A DNA stretch of 64,000 bases from an uncultured Candidatus Peregrinibacteria bacterium (GCA_903825315.1 CAIKAD010000005.1:1-64000), one strand, 5' to 3'; positions 44,081-52,921 are shown, counted from the stretch's first letter. Translations and numbers: made by a program. Notes: a model not told the origin generated them from the sequence alone.

Positions 44081-44296
44081 TCACTGCCCGACGATCGTTT
44101 GGACGTGTAACACAACTTCCAATTCCCGAGGATCGATACGAAAAAAAATCTCGCCCTCCACCGACGCGAGCGGCCCGATGGAACTCACAACATACCTGGC
44201 GAACTTCTGGTGCGGGGTCGTTTGGGGCATGCCACAAGCACAGTCAACACTGACAAAAGAAGCGCTGTTGTTTCCATAGTCAAAGTCCACACACAT
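44081..44296 (-). CDS. Hypothetical protein, third gene of the zinc-ribbon operon
   Basis: A 71-residue frame starts directly after the stop of the preceding g ene (44297). It contains ACGMPQTTPHQKFARYVVSS and SVEGEIFFRIDPRELEVVLH, which has a plausible beta-strand pattern. The tight arrangement favours a real, coupled gene. Unrecognised. Confidence 0.5.
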   Translation of the reverse strand: MCVDFDYGNNSASFVSVDCACGMPQTTPHQKFARYVVSSIGPLASVEGEIFFRIDPRELEVVLHVQTIVGQ

Positions 44297-44578
44297 TTAG
44301 ATGACTTCACTATCCTCAAAGACTTCCGATAAGTAGCGTGCCTGCGTGGGGCTCCCCCTCTTCGCCAGCGTCTTCCAAAGCTCGTGAATCGTCTCGTAAG
44401 AAATGCCGCCCAAACGCTGGCCCATATATAGCTTCATTTGTTCCGGAGTCTGGGCACTCTTCGCTTCATCATAAAGCGCATCGAAGGAAAAGCACCGTTG
44501 CTTAGCCATAGAAAGGAGTGTGAAAAGGGGCGACATTCTATCCTCTTCAGAAACAACATCAATGGAATAACCATCCAA
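44297..44578 (-). CDS. Hypothetical protein, second gene of the zinc-ribbon operon
   Basis: The 93-residue helical protein (CFSFDALYDEAKSAQTPEQM, then YETIHELWKTLAKRG) begins 6 nt after the zinc-ribbon gene. No family is recognised. An internal ATG (MSPLF, residue 15) could be the start. Confidence 0.6.
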   Translation of the reverse strand: MDGYSIDVVSEEDRMSPLFTLLSMAKQRCFSFDALYDEAKSAQTPEQMKLYMGQRLGGISYETIHELWKTLAKRGSPTQARYLSEVFEDSEVI

Positions 44579-44584
44579 AATTCC

Positions 44585-44869
44585 TCACGAATTCTTCCAG
44601 CGTTTCAGCCGCGGAATGTTCATTCTCGTAAGTTTGATCAAGAGCCAGGACATCCCCATGCCCCTCATCACTTCTTCCGCCTTCGCCTGCATCTCCTGCA
44701 TGGTCATCATCGGATTGATGAACTGCCCGTGCTGATAGCAGTAGCTGCAATACTCGGTGCTACGCCTTCCGTCTGTTTCCGTTCCGCCCTTCTGAGGATC
44801 ACCCGAAAGAGGCATGGAACAGCTTTGGCAAACCGGACCCGGTGACTGGAACATGGAGAGGAACGACAT
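44585..44869 (-). CDS. Zinc-ribbon domain protein
   Basis: The 94-residue protein has two Cys pairs spaced as in a treble/zinc ribbon: VCQSCSMPLSGD and STEYCSYCYQHG (about residues 14-50), then a helical, Met-rich tail (MMTMQEMQAKAEEVM). This fits the 'putative zinc ribbon' family found alone in many bacteria; function unknown. TATCAT lies exactly 6 nt before the ATG. Confidence 0.8.
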   Translation of the reverse strand: MSFLSMFQSPGPVCQSCSMPLSGDPQKGGTETDGRRSTEYCSYCYQHGQFINPMMTMQEMQAKAEEVMRGMGMSWLLIKLTRMNIPRLKRWKNS

Positions 44870-44920
44870 ACGAAAATGATAGCCCTCTTGTGATGGATAA
44901 AAAGGTATACTTCTTCCCCG

Positions 44921-45982
44921 ATGGAAGACCTCTCCCCATTTGCAGTCCCCCGGACGGGCATGCTGGGACGCCCGGCGGGCGAGCCGGAAGACCGGACTCG
45001 TAACCCCTTCCAACGTGACCGGGACAGGATCATCCACACGCAGGCATTTCGGAGATTGCAGGGAAAGACACAGGTGTTCGTCGCCGGTGAAGGTGATCAC
45101 TTCCGGACGCGGTTGACCCACACGATGGAAGTGGCACAAATTGCCCGGGACATCGCACGGACTTTGGGATTGAATGAGGACCTGGCGGAATGCATCGCTC
45201 TCGCGCACGATCTCGGCCATCCGCCATTCGGGCATCGCGGGGAGGAAGCGTTGCATCTCTGGATGACGAGGCACGGTCTCACGTTTGAACACAACGCGCA
45301 GTCCGTGCGGATCGTCACGCTCCTGGAGCAGCATTCTCCGCTTGCGGAAGGGCTCAATTTGAATCGTGAAGTTCTGGAGGGATTACAGAAACACCGTGAG
45401 GCGCTCGTCATTCCCCCGCCGGATTTTCCGCGAGCGCTCTCACTCGAGGCGCAAATCGTCAACGCCGCGGATGAAATCGCCTACCTGGGACATGATTGTG
45501 ATGACGGCCTGCGCGCCGGCCTCTTCTCCCTCACGGAAGCATCCGACGTGCCGCTGATCCACCGCGCCAACGATTTGAGGAAGAAGCGAAAGACGGAGCT
45601 GCGCGGTGCGGTAATCGATCTTCTCGTAACGGACCTGTATGACGAGACGAAACAACGCCTCCGACAGAACGGTATCGAAACTCTTCGTAACGTCTACGCG
45701 TGCCCTGTGACCCTCGCGTATTTTTCGGACACGATGGAAAATGACGTGAAGGCTTTGCGCACATTCTTGTGGGAGAACATGTACAACCATCCGCGCGTGG
45801 TCCAGGCGGGCGCGGAGGGACAGGAGATCATCCGCATACTCTGTGACCGCTACCTGCAACATCCGCCGGAAAAAGTCCTTGAGCTCCATCGGATGACCGC
45901 CGGCATGCTTCCCGAGGCAGTAAAGGATTACGTAGCGGGAATGACGGATGGGTATGCGAAGGTGCAGGCAGAGAAACAATGA
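44921..45982 (+). CDS. dgt: Deoxyguanosinetriphosphate triphosphohydrolase-like HD protein
   Basis: The 353-residue HD-domain enzyme hydrolyses dNTPs to nucleosides and triphosphate. Motifs are HTQAFRRLQGKTQVF, RTRLTHTMEVAQIARDIAR (first His), ALAHDLGHPPFGHRGEEAL (HD pair) and NAADEIAYLGHDCDDGL. It matches the type-2 dGTPase length class. TATACT lies 9 nt before the ATG; divergent from the zinc-ribbon operon. Confidence 0.93.
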   Translation: MEDLSPFAVPRTGMLGRPAGEPEDRTRNPFQRDRDRIIHTQAFRRLQGKTQVFVAGEGDHFRTRLTHTMEVAQIARDIARTLGLNEDLAECIALAHDLGHPPFGHRGEEALHLWMTRHGLTFEHNAQSVRIVTLLEQHSPLAEGLNLNREVLEGLQKHREALVIPPPDFPRALSLEAQIVNAADEIAYLGHDCDDGLRAGLFSLTEASDVPLIHRANDLRKKRKTELRGAVIDLLVTDLYDETKQRLRQNGIETLRNVYACPVTLAYFSDTMENDVKALRTFLWENMYNHPRVVQAGAEGQEIIRILCDRYLQHPPEKVLELHRMTAGMLPEAVKDYVAGMTDGYAKVQAEKQ

Positions 45983-45994
45983 TTGTTGTATTGT

Positions 45995-46195
45995 ATTTGT
46001 TTCCTCTCCCCCTAGCCCCCTCTCCGGTGGAGAGGGGAAATGTGTGTTCTGTGTGAGCTTATTCCTGTGCGTTGTCCTGACGTTCAACAAACCTCTCATT
46101 GAAATATTGGCATTGTCCCAGCAAGGGGTGCGCCCCCTTTCTCCCCCGGAGAAAGGGGGTTGGGGGGATAGAGGAAACACCCACAACAAACAATC
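45995..46195. repeat. CT/AG-rich inverted repeat, related to 25871-26027
   Basis: TTTCCTCTCCCCCTAGCCCC followed by CTCTCCGGTGGAGAGGGG at the left end is shared (on the opposite strand) with the yidC-proximal repeat. The right end holds CCCCCGGAGAAAGGGGGTT. It fills the gap between dgt and the M23 gene. Confidence 0.7.
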
Positions 46196-46210
46196 TACTT
46201 GCAACCTCTC

Positions 46211-47182
46211 TCATTTCCCCTCCGTCACAAAGCTCGACAGGGGCGGCAAGCTCAGCATGGGATCTACACCCATTCCGCCGTGGAAGACGGCAAAGTGCAG
46301 GTGCGGGCCTGTAGAAAGCCCCGCCCCCGGCGTTCCCGGGCGTCCGCCCGAGAGCCCGAGCACATCGCCCGCCTTCACCTCCATGCCTGCGCGCACGCGG
46401 AACTCGGTGAGGTGGCCATACATGGTCACCACGCCGTTGGCGTGCCGGACGGTGATGTAACTGAAGCCGAGCCCGTGGTCCACCACATCCTCCACCGTAC
46501 CTTCCGCGGCAGCCAGCACCGGCGTGCCCTGCGGCACGGGAATGTCCACTGCGTCGTGCTCAAAGCCGAAACGTTGTTTATAGCCAGCGTCACGGAACAC
46601 GGCCGAGATGCCAAGTTGCGGCTTAACCGGCCATGCCAACGTGATCATCTCCCCCTCTTCAGACTGCCGGCCGAGCGCAATCGCCTTGTCCTGCGCCTCC
46701 CACAATTGGTGGAGCGACGCGAGGAGGAAATCATCCGCACGGCGCTGGTCCTGGAGAAGGGCCCTGAGGATTTGCGCGGCATTTTCAAACTGCAATTGCA
46801 GCGTGGGGCTCACTTGGTCACCCATCGCTTTCTGCTCCGCTTCGAGCATCCGGATCTGCCCGCGTAGAATATCCGCTTTGTGCTTGAGCACTTCCTGCTC
46901 CTCCTGCCCCTGCCGCACGCTCTCTTCCGCCTGCCGCACTTGTTCCTGCTGCACATCTCCTCCCGTGGCACCCCTGATATCGTCGGCATATCCGGCACTA
47001 CTCACGGAAAAATTGTCGGGTCCATCCGCAGTCGCTACCGCTGCGGAGGAAGTACCTGTGACATTCGCCGTCTGCGCCTGCCCCTCGGTAAAACCGGAAT
47101 GATACATATACGCACCCCAGCCAATGGCTGCGAGGATCCCCAACACCAGGTATGGGCGCGGTATGTTTACTTCTATTTGCAT
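46211..47182 (-). CDS. M23 peptidase with coiled coil and N-terminal membrane anchor
   Basis: The 323-residue protein has an N-terminal membrane helix (YLVLGILAAIGWGAYMYH), a coiled coil (about 75-140; ESVRQGQEEQEVLKHKADIL) and a C-terminal M23 domain with FEHDAVDI and GPHLHFAVF, which carry the Zn ligands. It resembles EnvC/NlpD-type factors that cut or activate cutting of peptidoglycan. TATAAT lies 9 nt upstream of the ATG. Confidence 0.9.
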   Translation of the reverse strand: MQIEVNIPRPYLVLGILAAIGWGAYMYHSGFTEGQAQTANVTGTSSAAVATADGPDNFSVSSAGYADDIRGATGGDVQQEQVRQAEESVRQGQEEQEVLKHKADILRGQIRMLEAEQKAMGDQVSPTLQLQFENAAQILRALLQDQRRADDFLLASLHQLWEAQDKAIALGRQSEEGEMITLAWPVKPQLGISAVFRDAGYKQRFGFEHDAVDIPVPQGTPVLAAAEGTVEDVVDHGLGFSYITVRHANGVVTMYGHLTEFRVRAGMEVKAGDVLGLSGGRPGTPGAGLSTGPHLHFAVFHGGMGVDPMLSLPPLSSFVTEGK

Positions 47183-47332
47183 TTTCTTGTCATTATATCA
47201 AAAAATCGAATTCCTGACCACGGAGATATGTACGAATGGATAATGATAATTGATCATGACAAGTCTTTCATTCTCGGCAAATCCTTCGTCCCGTTCTGCC
47301 AAACCGACAAATCGGGAAAACATGAACATCAC

Positions 47333-48289
47333 TTAATCCAGGTGCCCTTTTCGCATGTCCATGAGCGCAGATTCGGCGGTCTTCTTCCCCTCTCTATAGA
47401 GGGATAATTGCCATGTGAGGTTCATACCCGTCTTCAGCCGCGTATCCGAGTGGAGAGAGAGAAGGAGTGCATCACCTGCTTTGCCTTGGATAGGCTTGGG
47501 GATGGGGAGGAAAATCTGCTCCCAGTGCGTCGGTTTGTCATAAGGACTTGTAGAGAGCATGACGCCGGGGACGAGTTCCGCTTCCCACCAGAGCGCCACG
47601 CCATGCACCGCCATGTCCGCCGCAAGTTTCCACTGCGTGGAGAGAGCGCGCTGGCTCCCGTTGGGTTCCGTGAAGTCGATCGTGTCGATCACCTGCACCG
47701 CGCCATCGCCTCGCAGGAGATCATCCGTATGCATCGTGCGAACATAGGCATTGTGGAACGCAATAGCGCGTGCGGGATCAAAATCTATCCCATAGCCCAC
47801 GTCTGCCCAGATATCGAACTCCTGGATGAGCCGATCACTCACCACCGGACACGCGTACTGCCTCAGTATGCCGGGAATGAGAATGCCGCCCGGTTTGAGA
47901 AAGCGCTGCCGCGCGTCGTCCATCGTCTCCACAATGTGCTCCTCCAGCGCGTAGTTGCCGAGCGTTTCGGAGACGACGATATCCGCAGGCACGGGATTTT
48001 TGACCTGCGTTGAATAGCGATGAATAAAACGACAATTGGTGATGCCGTTCTTTTCCGCAATCTGTTTGCCCACCGCCCAAACGTCTGCCGTCTCGTAGAG
48101 GTGACACTCCTTCGCCCCGAGCTTCCCTGCGAGAATTCCCAAAAATCCCGTTCCCGCACCAATGTCCGCCACCACGGATTCACCGGGTTTGACCACGCGC
48201 TTGAGCGCCTCCGCAAACGCGGCATTGCGCACTTTGTCTGCCAGCATTTTCCGGTGAAAATCAATCATCGGCGAACCAGACAAAACCAT
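47333..48289 (-). CDS. PRMT-like (protein arginine methyltransferase family) methyltransferase
   Basis: The 318-residue protein has a Rossmann methyltransferase domain with AdoMet motif VVADIGAGTGFLGILAGKLGA and the PRMT double-E loop SETLGNYALEEHIVETM. It starts FHRKMLADKVRNAAFAEALK, like PRMT motif X. The second domain carries THWEQIFLPIPKP and KAGDALLLSLHSD, matching the PRMT THW loop region and beta barrel. Protein arginine methylation is rare in bacteria, so the substrate is open; another nucleophile is possible. Confidence 0.75.
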   Translation of the reverse strand: MVLSGSPMIDFHRKMLADKVRNAAFAEALKRVVKPGESVVADIGAGTGFLGILAGKLGAKECHLYETADVWAVGKQIAEKNGITNCRFIHRYSTQVKNPVPADIVVSETLGNYALEEHIVETMDDARQRFLKPGGILIPGILRQYACPVVSDRLIQEFDIWADVGYGIDFDPARAIAFHNAYVRTMHTDDLLRGDGAVQVIDTIDFTEPNGSQRALSTQWKLAADMAVHGVALWWEAELVPGVMLSTSPYDKPTHWEQIFLPIPKPIQGKAGDALLLSLHSDTRLKTGMNLTWQLSLYREGKKTAESALMDMRKGHLD

Positions 48290-48359
48290 TGTGACACAGA
48301 ACTACCCCGTCTTCACGATAATCCGTTACGCCACATGTACGTCTGCAATCCTCTCCCCA

Positions 48360-48578
48360 TTACTCCCCTAATTGCCGCGCCCTATCGTTTATCAGTTTCC
48401 TAATTGCATTGCGTTCCGCAATAGTAATCTCCTCATCCCACACGAGGGCATCAATGATACTTTTCCTATTAGTGACCTCGTCCTGGTTATGTTCCTCCAC
48501 AGCCCGCATCGCCAGCATCAATTCTTCATCAGCAACCGGACAAAGCACTGATTCCCTGTGACCTTCTGGATGCGACAT
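48360..48578 (-). CDS. Hypothetical small protein
   Basis: The 72-residue helical, acidic protein (MSHPEGHRESV, then LMLAMRAVEEHNQDEV and ITIAERNAIRKLINDRARQ) has a normal protein-like composition. No family is recognised. It is preceded by a short spacer without a clear promoter. Confidence 0.5.
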   Translation of the reverse strand: MSHPEGHRESVLCPVADEELMLAMRAVEEHNQDEVTNRKSIIDALVWDEEITIAERNAIRKLINDRARQLGE

Positions 48579-48739
48579 CAACCCTCACTCTACAAAATCA
48601 ATTTCATGATGCAAGTTCTCCGGAGCATGAATACGATTATTGGCATGACAGAGCCAATAAATTAGAACGCTATCTGTCGAGGTGAAATCTGCATGACATT
48701 CGGCCCCGCTTGAGGGTTCTCCCGATATACTCCTCCTCA

Positions 48740-50533
48740 ATGGCACTCCCTACTCTTCCTCGGCCGCGAACGATTGTTGTCATCGCTCTCCTTACTTTTG
48801 CCCTCGTCTTCCTCGCCTTCGGCCGCGCGCTGTGGCAGGGATTCCAGTCGGACGACTTCTTTTTGATCGTGCAGAACCTTGCCGTCCGCGGCGTGACACC
48901 GGAGAGCCTCCGGCTCGCCTTTACCACCTTCGACCCCGAGCTCTACATTCCGCTCACGCTTGTCTCGTTCCAAATCGATTCACTGCTCGCCGAACTCCAG
49001 CCGTGGATGTTCCACCTCACCAATCTCCTCCTCCATACGGGCAACGCGCTCCTTGTGATGTGGCTGCTCCTGCTTTTGACCAAACAGCGCAGTGCGGCAT
49101 TCTTCGCCGGACTCCTCTTTGCCGTCCATCCTCTCCACACCGAAGCGGCTGTGTGGGTGGCAGGAAGAAAAGACCTCCTCTCCGCGTTCTTCATCCTCCT
49201 CTCCCTCATCACCTACATACGGTACCGGGACGGAAAACGCGGCGCGTATGCGATCAGCATTCTGCTGTTCGTCCTCGCACTGCTTTCCAAGATCATCGCA
49301 ATCACGCTTCCCGCCGTAATCGTTCTCCTCGATCTCTTGTGGGAACGGAGGAAGTTCAGCTTGCAGTGGTTCCTCGACAAAATTCCGTACGTCCTCCTTT
49401 CCGGCGTATTTTCCCTTGTCGGCTCCGGAGGGAAGGAGCGCATCCTTTCCATGATCTCCATTCCGGAAATGGCGCTCGTTGCCGGCAAAAGCATCGCATT
49501 CTACCTCTGGAAGTTTATCGCGCCACATGACCTCAGCATCATCTATCCGCAGACGGAAACCGTGAGCCTTCTCCAACCGGAATTCTTCCTCCCGCTCCTC
49601 CTTGTTCTCGCACTCGTCGCCTGCGCGCTGTTCCTCTGGAAACACGCTCCGCTCGCCGAAGACCCCGAGCGCAATCGGGGGCTCGCCTTCGGCATGCTCT
49701 TCTTCCTCATCACGCTCTCCCCCACTCTCCTCCATTCGCGGAAAGGTGACGGCATGATTTTTGCGGTGGACCGCTACGCGTACCTTCCGTCCATCGGTCT
49801 TCTCCTTATCGTGGCCCTTCTCCTTCCGATTCTTCTTGACCGCTTCCGCAGCCTTCCCAGGGAATCCGTGCGCATTGCCGCGGGCGTCCTCGTCGCCATC
49901 CTCATGCTCCTCTCCTTCCGCCAAGTGAAAACGTGGGACTCGCCGGAAATGCTCTACCGGAACGTGCTCCGCCTCTACCCCGCATCGGTGGATGCACGCG
50001 TGGCGCTCGCGGGCATCTGGCGAGAGGAAGGCAAAACGCAGGAAGCGTTCGACTTGCTCAAGGAGGGCCTACAGTACGGCGACCATGTACAGCTGCGGCT
50101 GGGGGCCGCGTACATTTACGCAGCCACGGGCGATGTTCCCTCTGCGCGCGAGCAGCTGCAAAAAGCGAGCGAGCTCCGTCCGCAGAATCCCGATCCCATC
50201 TACATGCTGGCGCAACTGGATGAGAAGGAAGGGGGCACGGGCGCAGCGGCAGATAGGTATCGTGAGGCGGTGATTCTCGATCCGTCCTTTGTGGGAGCAC
50301 GCGTTTCGCTTGCGAAGATTCTCATCGCGCGGGGAACGTTCCCCGAAGCAGAGGAGCAGTTGCGCGCGGCGTTGCAGTGGAACCCGAGTGACATCGGCAC
50401 GCATCTCGCCTATGCAACGCTTCTCGAAAAGATGGAGAAGAAGAATGAAGCTCTCGATCACGTCCGTACCGCGCTGCGGGTGGATGCGGGGAACGGGGAG
50501 GCAAAGGCCCTGCTGACTCGGCTGACGCAGTGA
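48740..50533 (+). CDS. Polytopic membrane protein with TPR repeats (TMTC/GT39-like)
   Basis: The 597-residue protein has about ten membrane helices followed by TPR repeats (about 430-597, e.g. NPDPIYMLAQLDEKEGGTGA, EAEEQLRAALQWNPSDIGTH). The N-terminal part has the layout of GT-C mannosyltransferases: FQSDDFFLIVQNLAVRG, HPLHTEAAVWVAGRKDLL (DUF1736-like). Surface protein or glycan glycosylation from a lipid-linked sugar is plausible but unproven. TATACT lies 8 nt before the ATG. Confidence 0.8.
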   Translation: MALPTLPRPRTIVVIALLTFALVFLAFGRALWQGFQSDDFFLIVQNLAVRGVTPESLRLAFTTFDPELYIPLTLVSFQIDSLLAELQPWMFHLTNLLLHTGNALLVMWLLLLLTKQRSAAFFAGLLFAVHPLHTEAAVWVAGRKDLLSAFFILLSLITYIRYRDGKRGAYAISILLFVLALLSKIIAITLPAVIVLLDLLWERRKFSLQWFLDKIPYVLLSGVFSLVGSGGKERILSMISIPEMALVAGKSIAFYLWKFIAPHDLSIIYPQTETVSLLQPEFFLPLLLVLALVACALFLWKHAPLAEDPERNRGLAFGMLFFLITLSPTLLHSRKGDGMIFAVDRYAYLPSIGLLLIVALLLPILLDRFRSLPRESVRIAAGVLVAILMLLSFRQVKTWDSPEMLYRNVLRLYPASVDARVALAGIWREEGKTQEAFDLLKEGLQYGDHVQLRLGAAYIYAATGDVPSAREQLQKASELRPQNPDPIYMLAQLDEKEGGTGAAADRYREAVILDPSFVGARVSLAKILIARGTFPEAEEQLRAALQWNPSDIGTHLAYATLLEKMEKKNEALDHVRTALRVDAGNGEAKALLTRLTQ

Positions 50534-50723
50534 AAAATAACCAGCCGCCTCGCGACGACTGGGAGTGAGCCCTGCATAGCAGGCAAGCGCAAGAATCGAG
50601 ACTTTCCTGAGCGTCTTCGGACGCCATTTCGCTCAATATCATCAAAGATCGTGTGCCGTAAGGTATTTTACTTATATTCGTATTTGTTGTATAATATATA
50701 TAAACACATACCACCCACTCCCT
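50534..50723. promoter_or_regulatory. Spacer with promoter for the secreted protein at 50724
   Basis: TTACTT (50668-50673), 16-nt spacer and TATAAT (50690-50695) predict transcription from about 50702. The rest shows no gene. Confidence 0.6.
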
Positions 50724-51383
50724 ATGAAAAAGTCCTCGCTCCATCTCTATACCGTCTTGAGCTTGTCTGTTGCGATGGTCGCGACAGCAGGAGTTACGAG
50801 ACTGACGACCGCGCAGGTTACAGGCGGTACCGCCCAAACAGGCACGACCGAGGCATCCAGTCCCACCATCTCCGCAGTACAGGAAGGGACTGTTCCGGCA
50901 TCCACCACCACGACGTCTCCGGGCAGTACCACCCCCACCGGTAACATCCCCCTGCCTTTGGGAGAGAATGGCCGCGACATGTACGGCAACGGCCCGGGTG
51001 ATTGCACGGACAAAGGTTGCCGCTGCGGCCCGGACGGCTGTGCGGGGAGCAACGACTTCGGCCCGGCCACTAAGAAAAGCGCACTGATGCGCCAGGTTGA
51101 ACAAATGGAGAGGATGTTCGGGGAAGACGAATGCCTTTCCCCGGAAGAGCAAACGAGAGTGCAGAAGGCCATAACGAAAGCGAAGATGAACGCCAAGAAA
51201 ATGACGAAAGTTATGACTAAGCTGCAGGAGAAAGCGGCGAAAGCCCCCGTCGAGAAGCGCGGGATGTACGAGAAGAAAATCGAGAGCTACAAGTCCCAGA
51301 TCGGCCAGCTCAACGACGGCGTCGACACCTTGGAGGAAATCCTGTTACTGGGATCCTGTGAGGATGTGGATATCGATGAGTGA
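50724..51383 (+). CDS. Secreted protein with Thr-rich linker and coiled coil
   Basis: The 219-residue protein has a signal peptide (MKKSSLHLYTVLSLSVAMVA) and a Thr/Ser/Pro-rich linker (about 32-75). A Cys-rich patch follows (DCTDKGCRCGPDGCAG, about 93-108), then a Lys-rich helical or coiled-coil region (KAITKAKMNAKKMTKVMTKL) and an acidic end. No family is recognised. It is probably exported and anchored or loosely attached to the surface. Confidence 0.6.
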   Translation: MKKSSLHLYTVLSLSVAMVATAGVTRLTTAQVTGGTAQTGTTEASSPTISAVQEGTVPASTTTTSPGSTTPTGNIPLPLGENGRDMYGNGPGDCTDKGCRCGPDGCAGSNDFGPATKKSALMRQVEQMERMFGEDECLSPEEQTRVQKAITKAKMNAKKMTKVMTKLQEKAAKAPVEKRGMYEKKIESYKSQIGQLNDGVDTLEEILLLGSCEDVDIDE

Positions 51384-51648
51384 CCAGCGGACATACCCGC
51401 TCAAGAATAACTGTAAACAATTATCCATTGCCCAACCTTGGCCAAATTTTGAGATACTTGAAGGTTTGTTCTGCGTGGCAATGACGGTACACTATCCGCG
51501 GTTCTTTGCCTTGTAGGCGCGTAGCTTCCACCTTCGCCCGCTGTTCGTTTTCCGGAAATCCCTCTGTAAGCTATGGATGCGATGGGATGGCTACGGTGAA
51601 CGAGAGTGGAAGCATCACATTCTCGACAGTTCGTTCTTTTCTCCTCGT

Positions 51649-51724
51649 AGGCGCGTAGCTCAGCTGGTAGAGCACAGGTCTCCAAAACCTGGGGTCGTAG
51701 GTTCGAGCCCTACCGCGCCTGCCA
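51649..51724 (+). tRNA. tRNA-Trp (CCA)
   Basis: A complete cloverleaf: acceptor AGGCGCG/CGCGCCT, anticodon arm CAGGT-CTCCAAA-ACCTG with CCA, T arm GTAGG-TTCGAGC-CCTAC, and an encoded CCA end. Confidence 0.97.
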
Positions 51725-51901
51725 AAATAGAAACACTTCCAAATGGGTTCCAGAATATGCAATTTGCGATAGGCCCTTGCACAGCTCCGAGTATCAGCGA
51801 GGAGCAAAGGAGGGCCGCGCCTGCCATGAACCAGAACTCGCTTCGCTCGTTCGGTTCAATGCGAGCTACAATGAATGGTGACCCGTCTGGTGTAACCGCT
51901 G

Positions 51902-52303
51902 TCAGTGTATCGCTCGAAAAGCCGGGGCAAATTTCCTCTGAACCCGCCTCAGTGTTGCCGCGGAAACTTCCTTTGCACGCAAAGGATTGAGCTGGTTCCC
52001 CTTATTTACCGGCACGAGATGTACGTGAATGTGCGGGACGCCGAAGCCCTCGATCGCAAGGCCGACTCGTTTTGCCTGCGTCAACTTCTGTAATATGGGA
52101 GCAACATCTTTTGCGGCTAGGAACAAGGCGCCGTACGCGGGCTCAGGCATGTCGAATATATTCTCAACATGCATTTTTGGTATGAGAATTACATGGCCAC
52201 GATTGATAGGCTTACGGTCTAACAATAGGAGTAACTGATCGTTCTCCCAGATTTTCACTGCCTCCATTTTTCCATCGATGATTTGGCAGAAGACGCATTT
52301 CAT
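51902..52303 (-). CDS. HIT family protein
   Basis: The 133-residue protein has the histidine-triad motif PHIHVHLVPV (catalytic His), a CVFCQIIDGKMEAVKIW start and RGHVILIPKMH. Members hydrolyse or transfer nucleotide phosphoramidates and dinucleotides (Hint/Ap4A-type). The ATG at 52303 has TATCAT exactly 6 nt upstream, predicting a leaderless mRNA. Confidence 0.9.
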   Translation of the reverse strand: MKCVFCQIIDGKMEAVKIWENDQLLLLLDRKPINRGHVILIPKMHVENIFDMPEPAYGALFLAAKDVAPILQKLTQAKRVGLAIEGFGVPHIHVHLVPVNKGNQLNPLRAKEVSAATLRRVQRKFAPAFRAIH

Positions 52304-52513
52304 GTCTTCATGATACCAAAGTATTAGCACATTGAGATACAATTAATGGCCACAAGAAGTTGAATCGCAACTTTGACCACTTTCTTTTTTTAGAGAAGCT
52401 TTTCTTGAAATAATTATTAAGAATTGTCATTTATTGTTTTGTATCTCAAGTATCCAAAGAACGCTTCGTCGCCTACATTCCGTTCCTCTTGAATCTTTGT
52501 TCAGCAGCAGCAA

Positions 52514-52744
52514 TCACAGAGACTCAAATTCTTTAGCGACAATAGTATGCAGCCTTACAGCGTCGTCCCCCTCCCGACCTACCCAATTTTGACATTCGTC
52601 TAAATCATCCACGAGATCTCGGATGCGTTCCCTATATTGTTCTGCCGTTAATTCTTCCTGCCACTGGGCAATGCGTTCCGTCAGAGAACGATCGAACAGT
52701 CGCACTCGATCTAGAAACGAATCTTCTTCTTTGTAATGACACAT
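52514..52744 (-). CDS. Hypothetical small protein
   Basis: The 76-residue acidic helical protein (MCHYKEEDSFLDRVRLFDRS, then LVDDLDECQNWVG) lies between the tRNA-His terminator and the HIT gene. Unrecognised; no ribosome site seen. Confidence 0.4.
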   Translation of the reverse strand: MCHYKEEDSFLDRVRLFDRSLTERIAQWQEELTAEQYRERIRDLVDDLDECQNWVGREGDDAVRLHTIVAKEFESL

Positions 52745-52761
52745 ACGGAGTGAAGGAAGAA

Positions 52762-52795
52762 AGAATGACCGCCAGACTACAAGAGTCTGGCGGTC
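52762..52795 (-). terminator. Terminator of tRNA-His
   Basis: GACCGCCAGACT and AGTCTGGCGGTC pair, followed by CATTCTTTCTT on the minus strand. Confidence 0.75.
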
Positions 52796-52801
52796 TCCGA
52801 G

Positions 52802-52876
52802 GGAGCACGACGGGCTTCGAACCCGCAACCACTGGATCCACAATCCAGTGCTCTAACCAATTGAGCTACGTGCTCC
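52802..52876 (-). tRNA. tRNA-His (GTG)
   Basis: A complete cloverleaf with anticodon arm CTGGA-TTGTGGA-TCCAG (GTG). An extra 5' G pairs with discriminator C, the mark of tRNA-His. Unlike the other two tRNAs here, the CCA end is not encoded. Confidence 0.95.
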
Positions 52877-52921
52877 ATCTTCAAGCAGTTTAAACAGACA
52901 CCCCGGGTATACAAGAGGAAG

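Noticed and set aside
45133-45151. TGGCACAAATTGC as a sigma-54 -24/-12 promoter
   Set aside because: The spacing between the TGGCAC and TTGC elements is 3 nt rather than 5, and it lies inside the dgt coding sequence.
51401-51807. Minus-strand frames around tRNA-Trp
   Set aside because: They run through the tRNA gene and its flanks and have no protein features.
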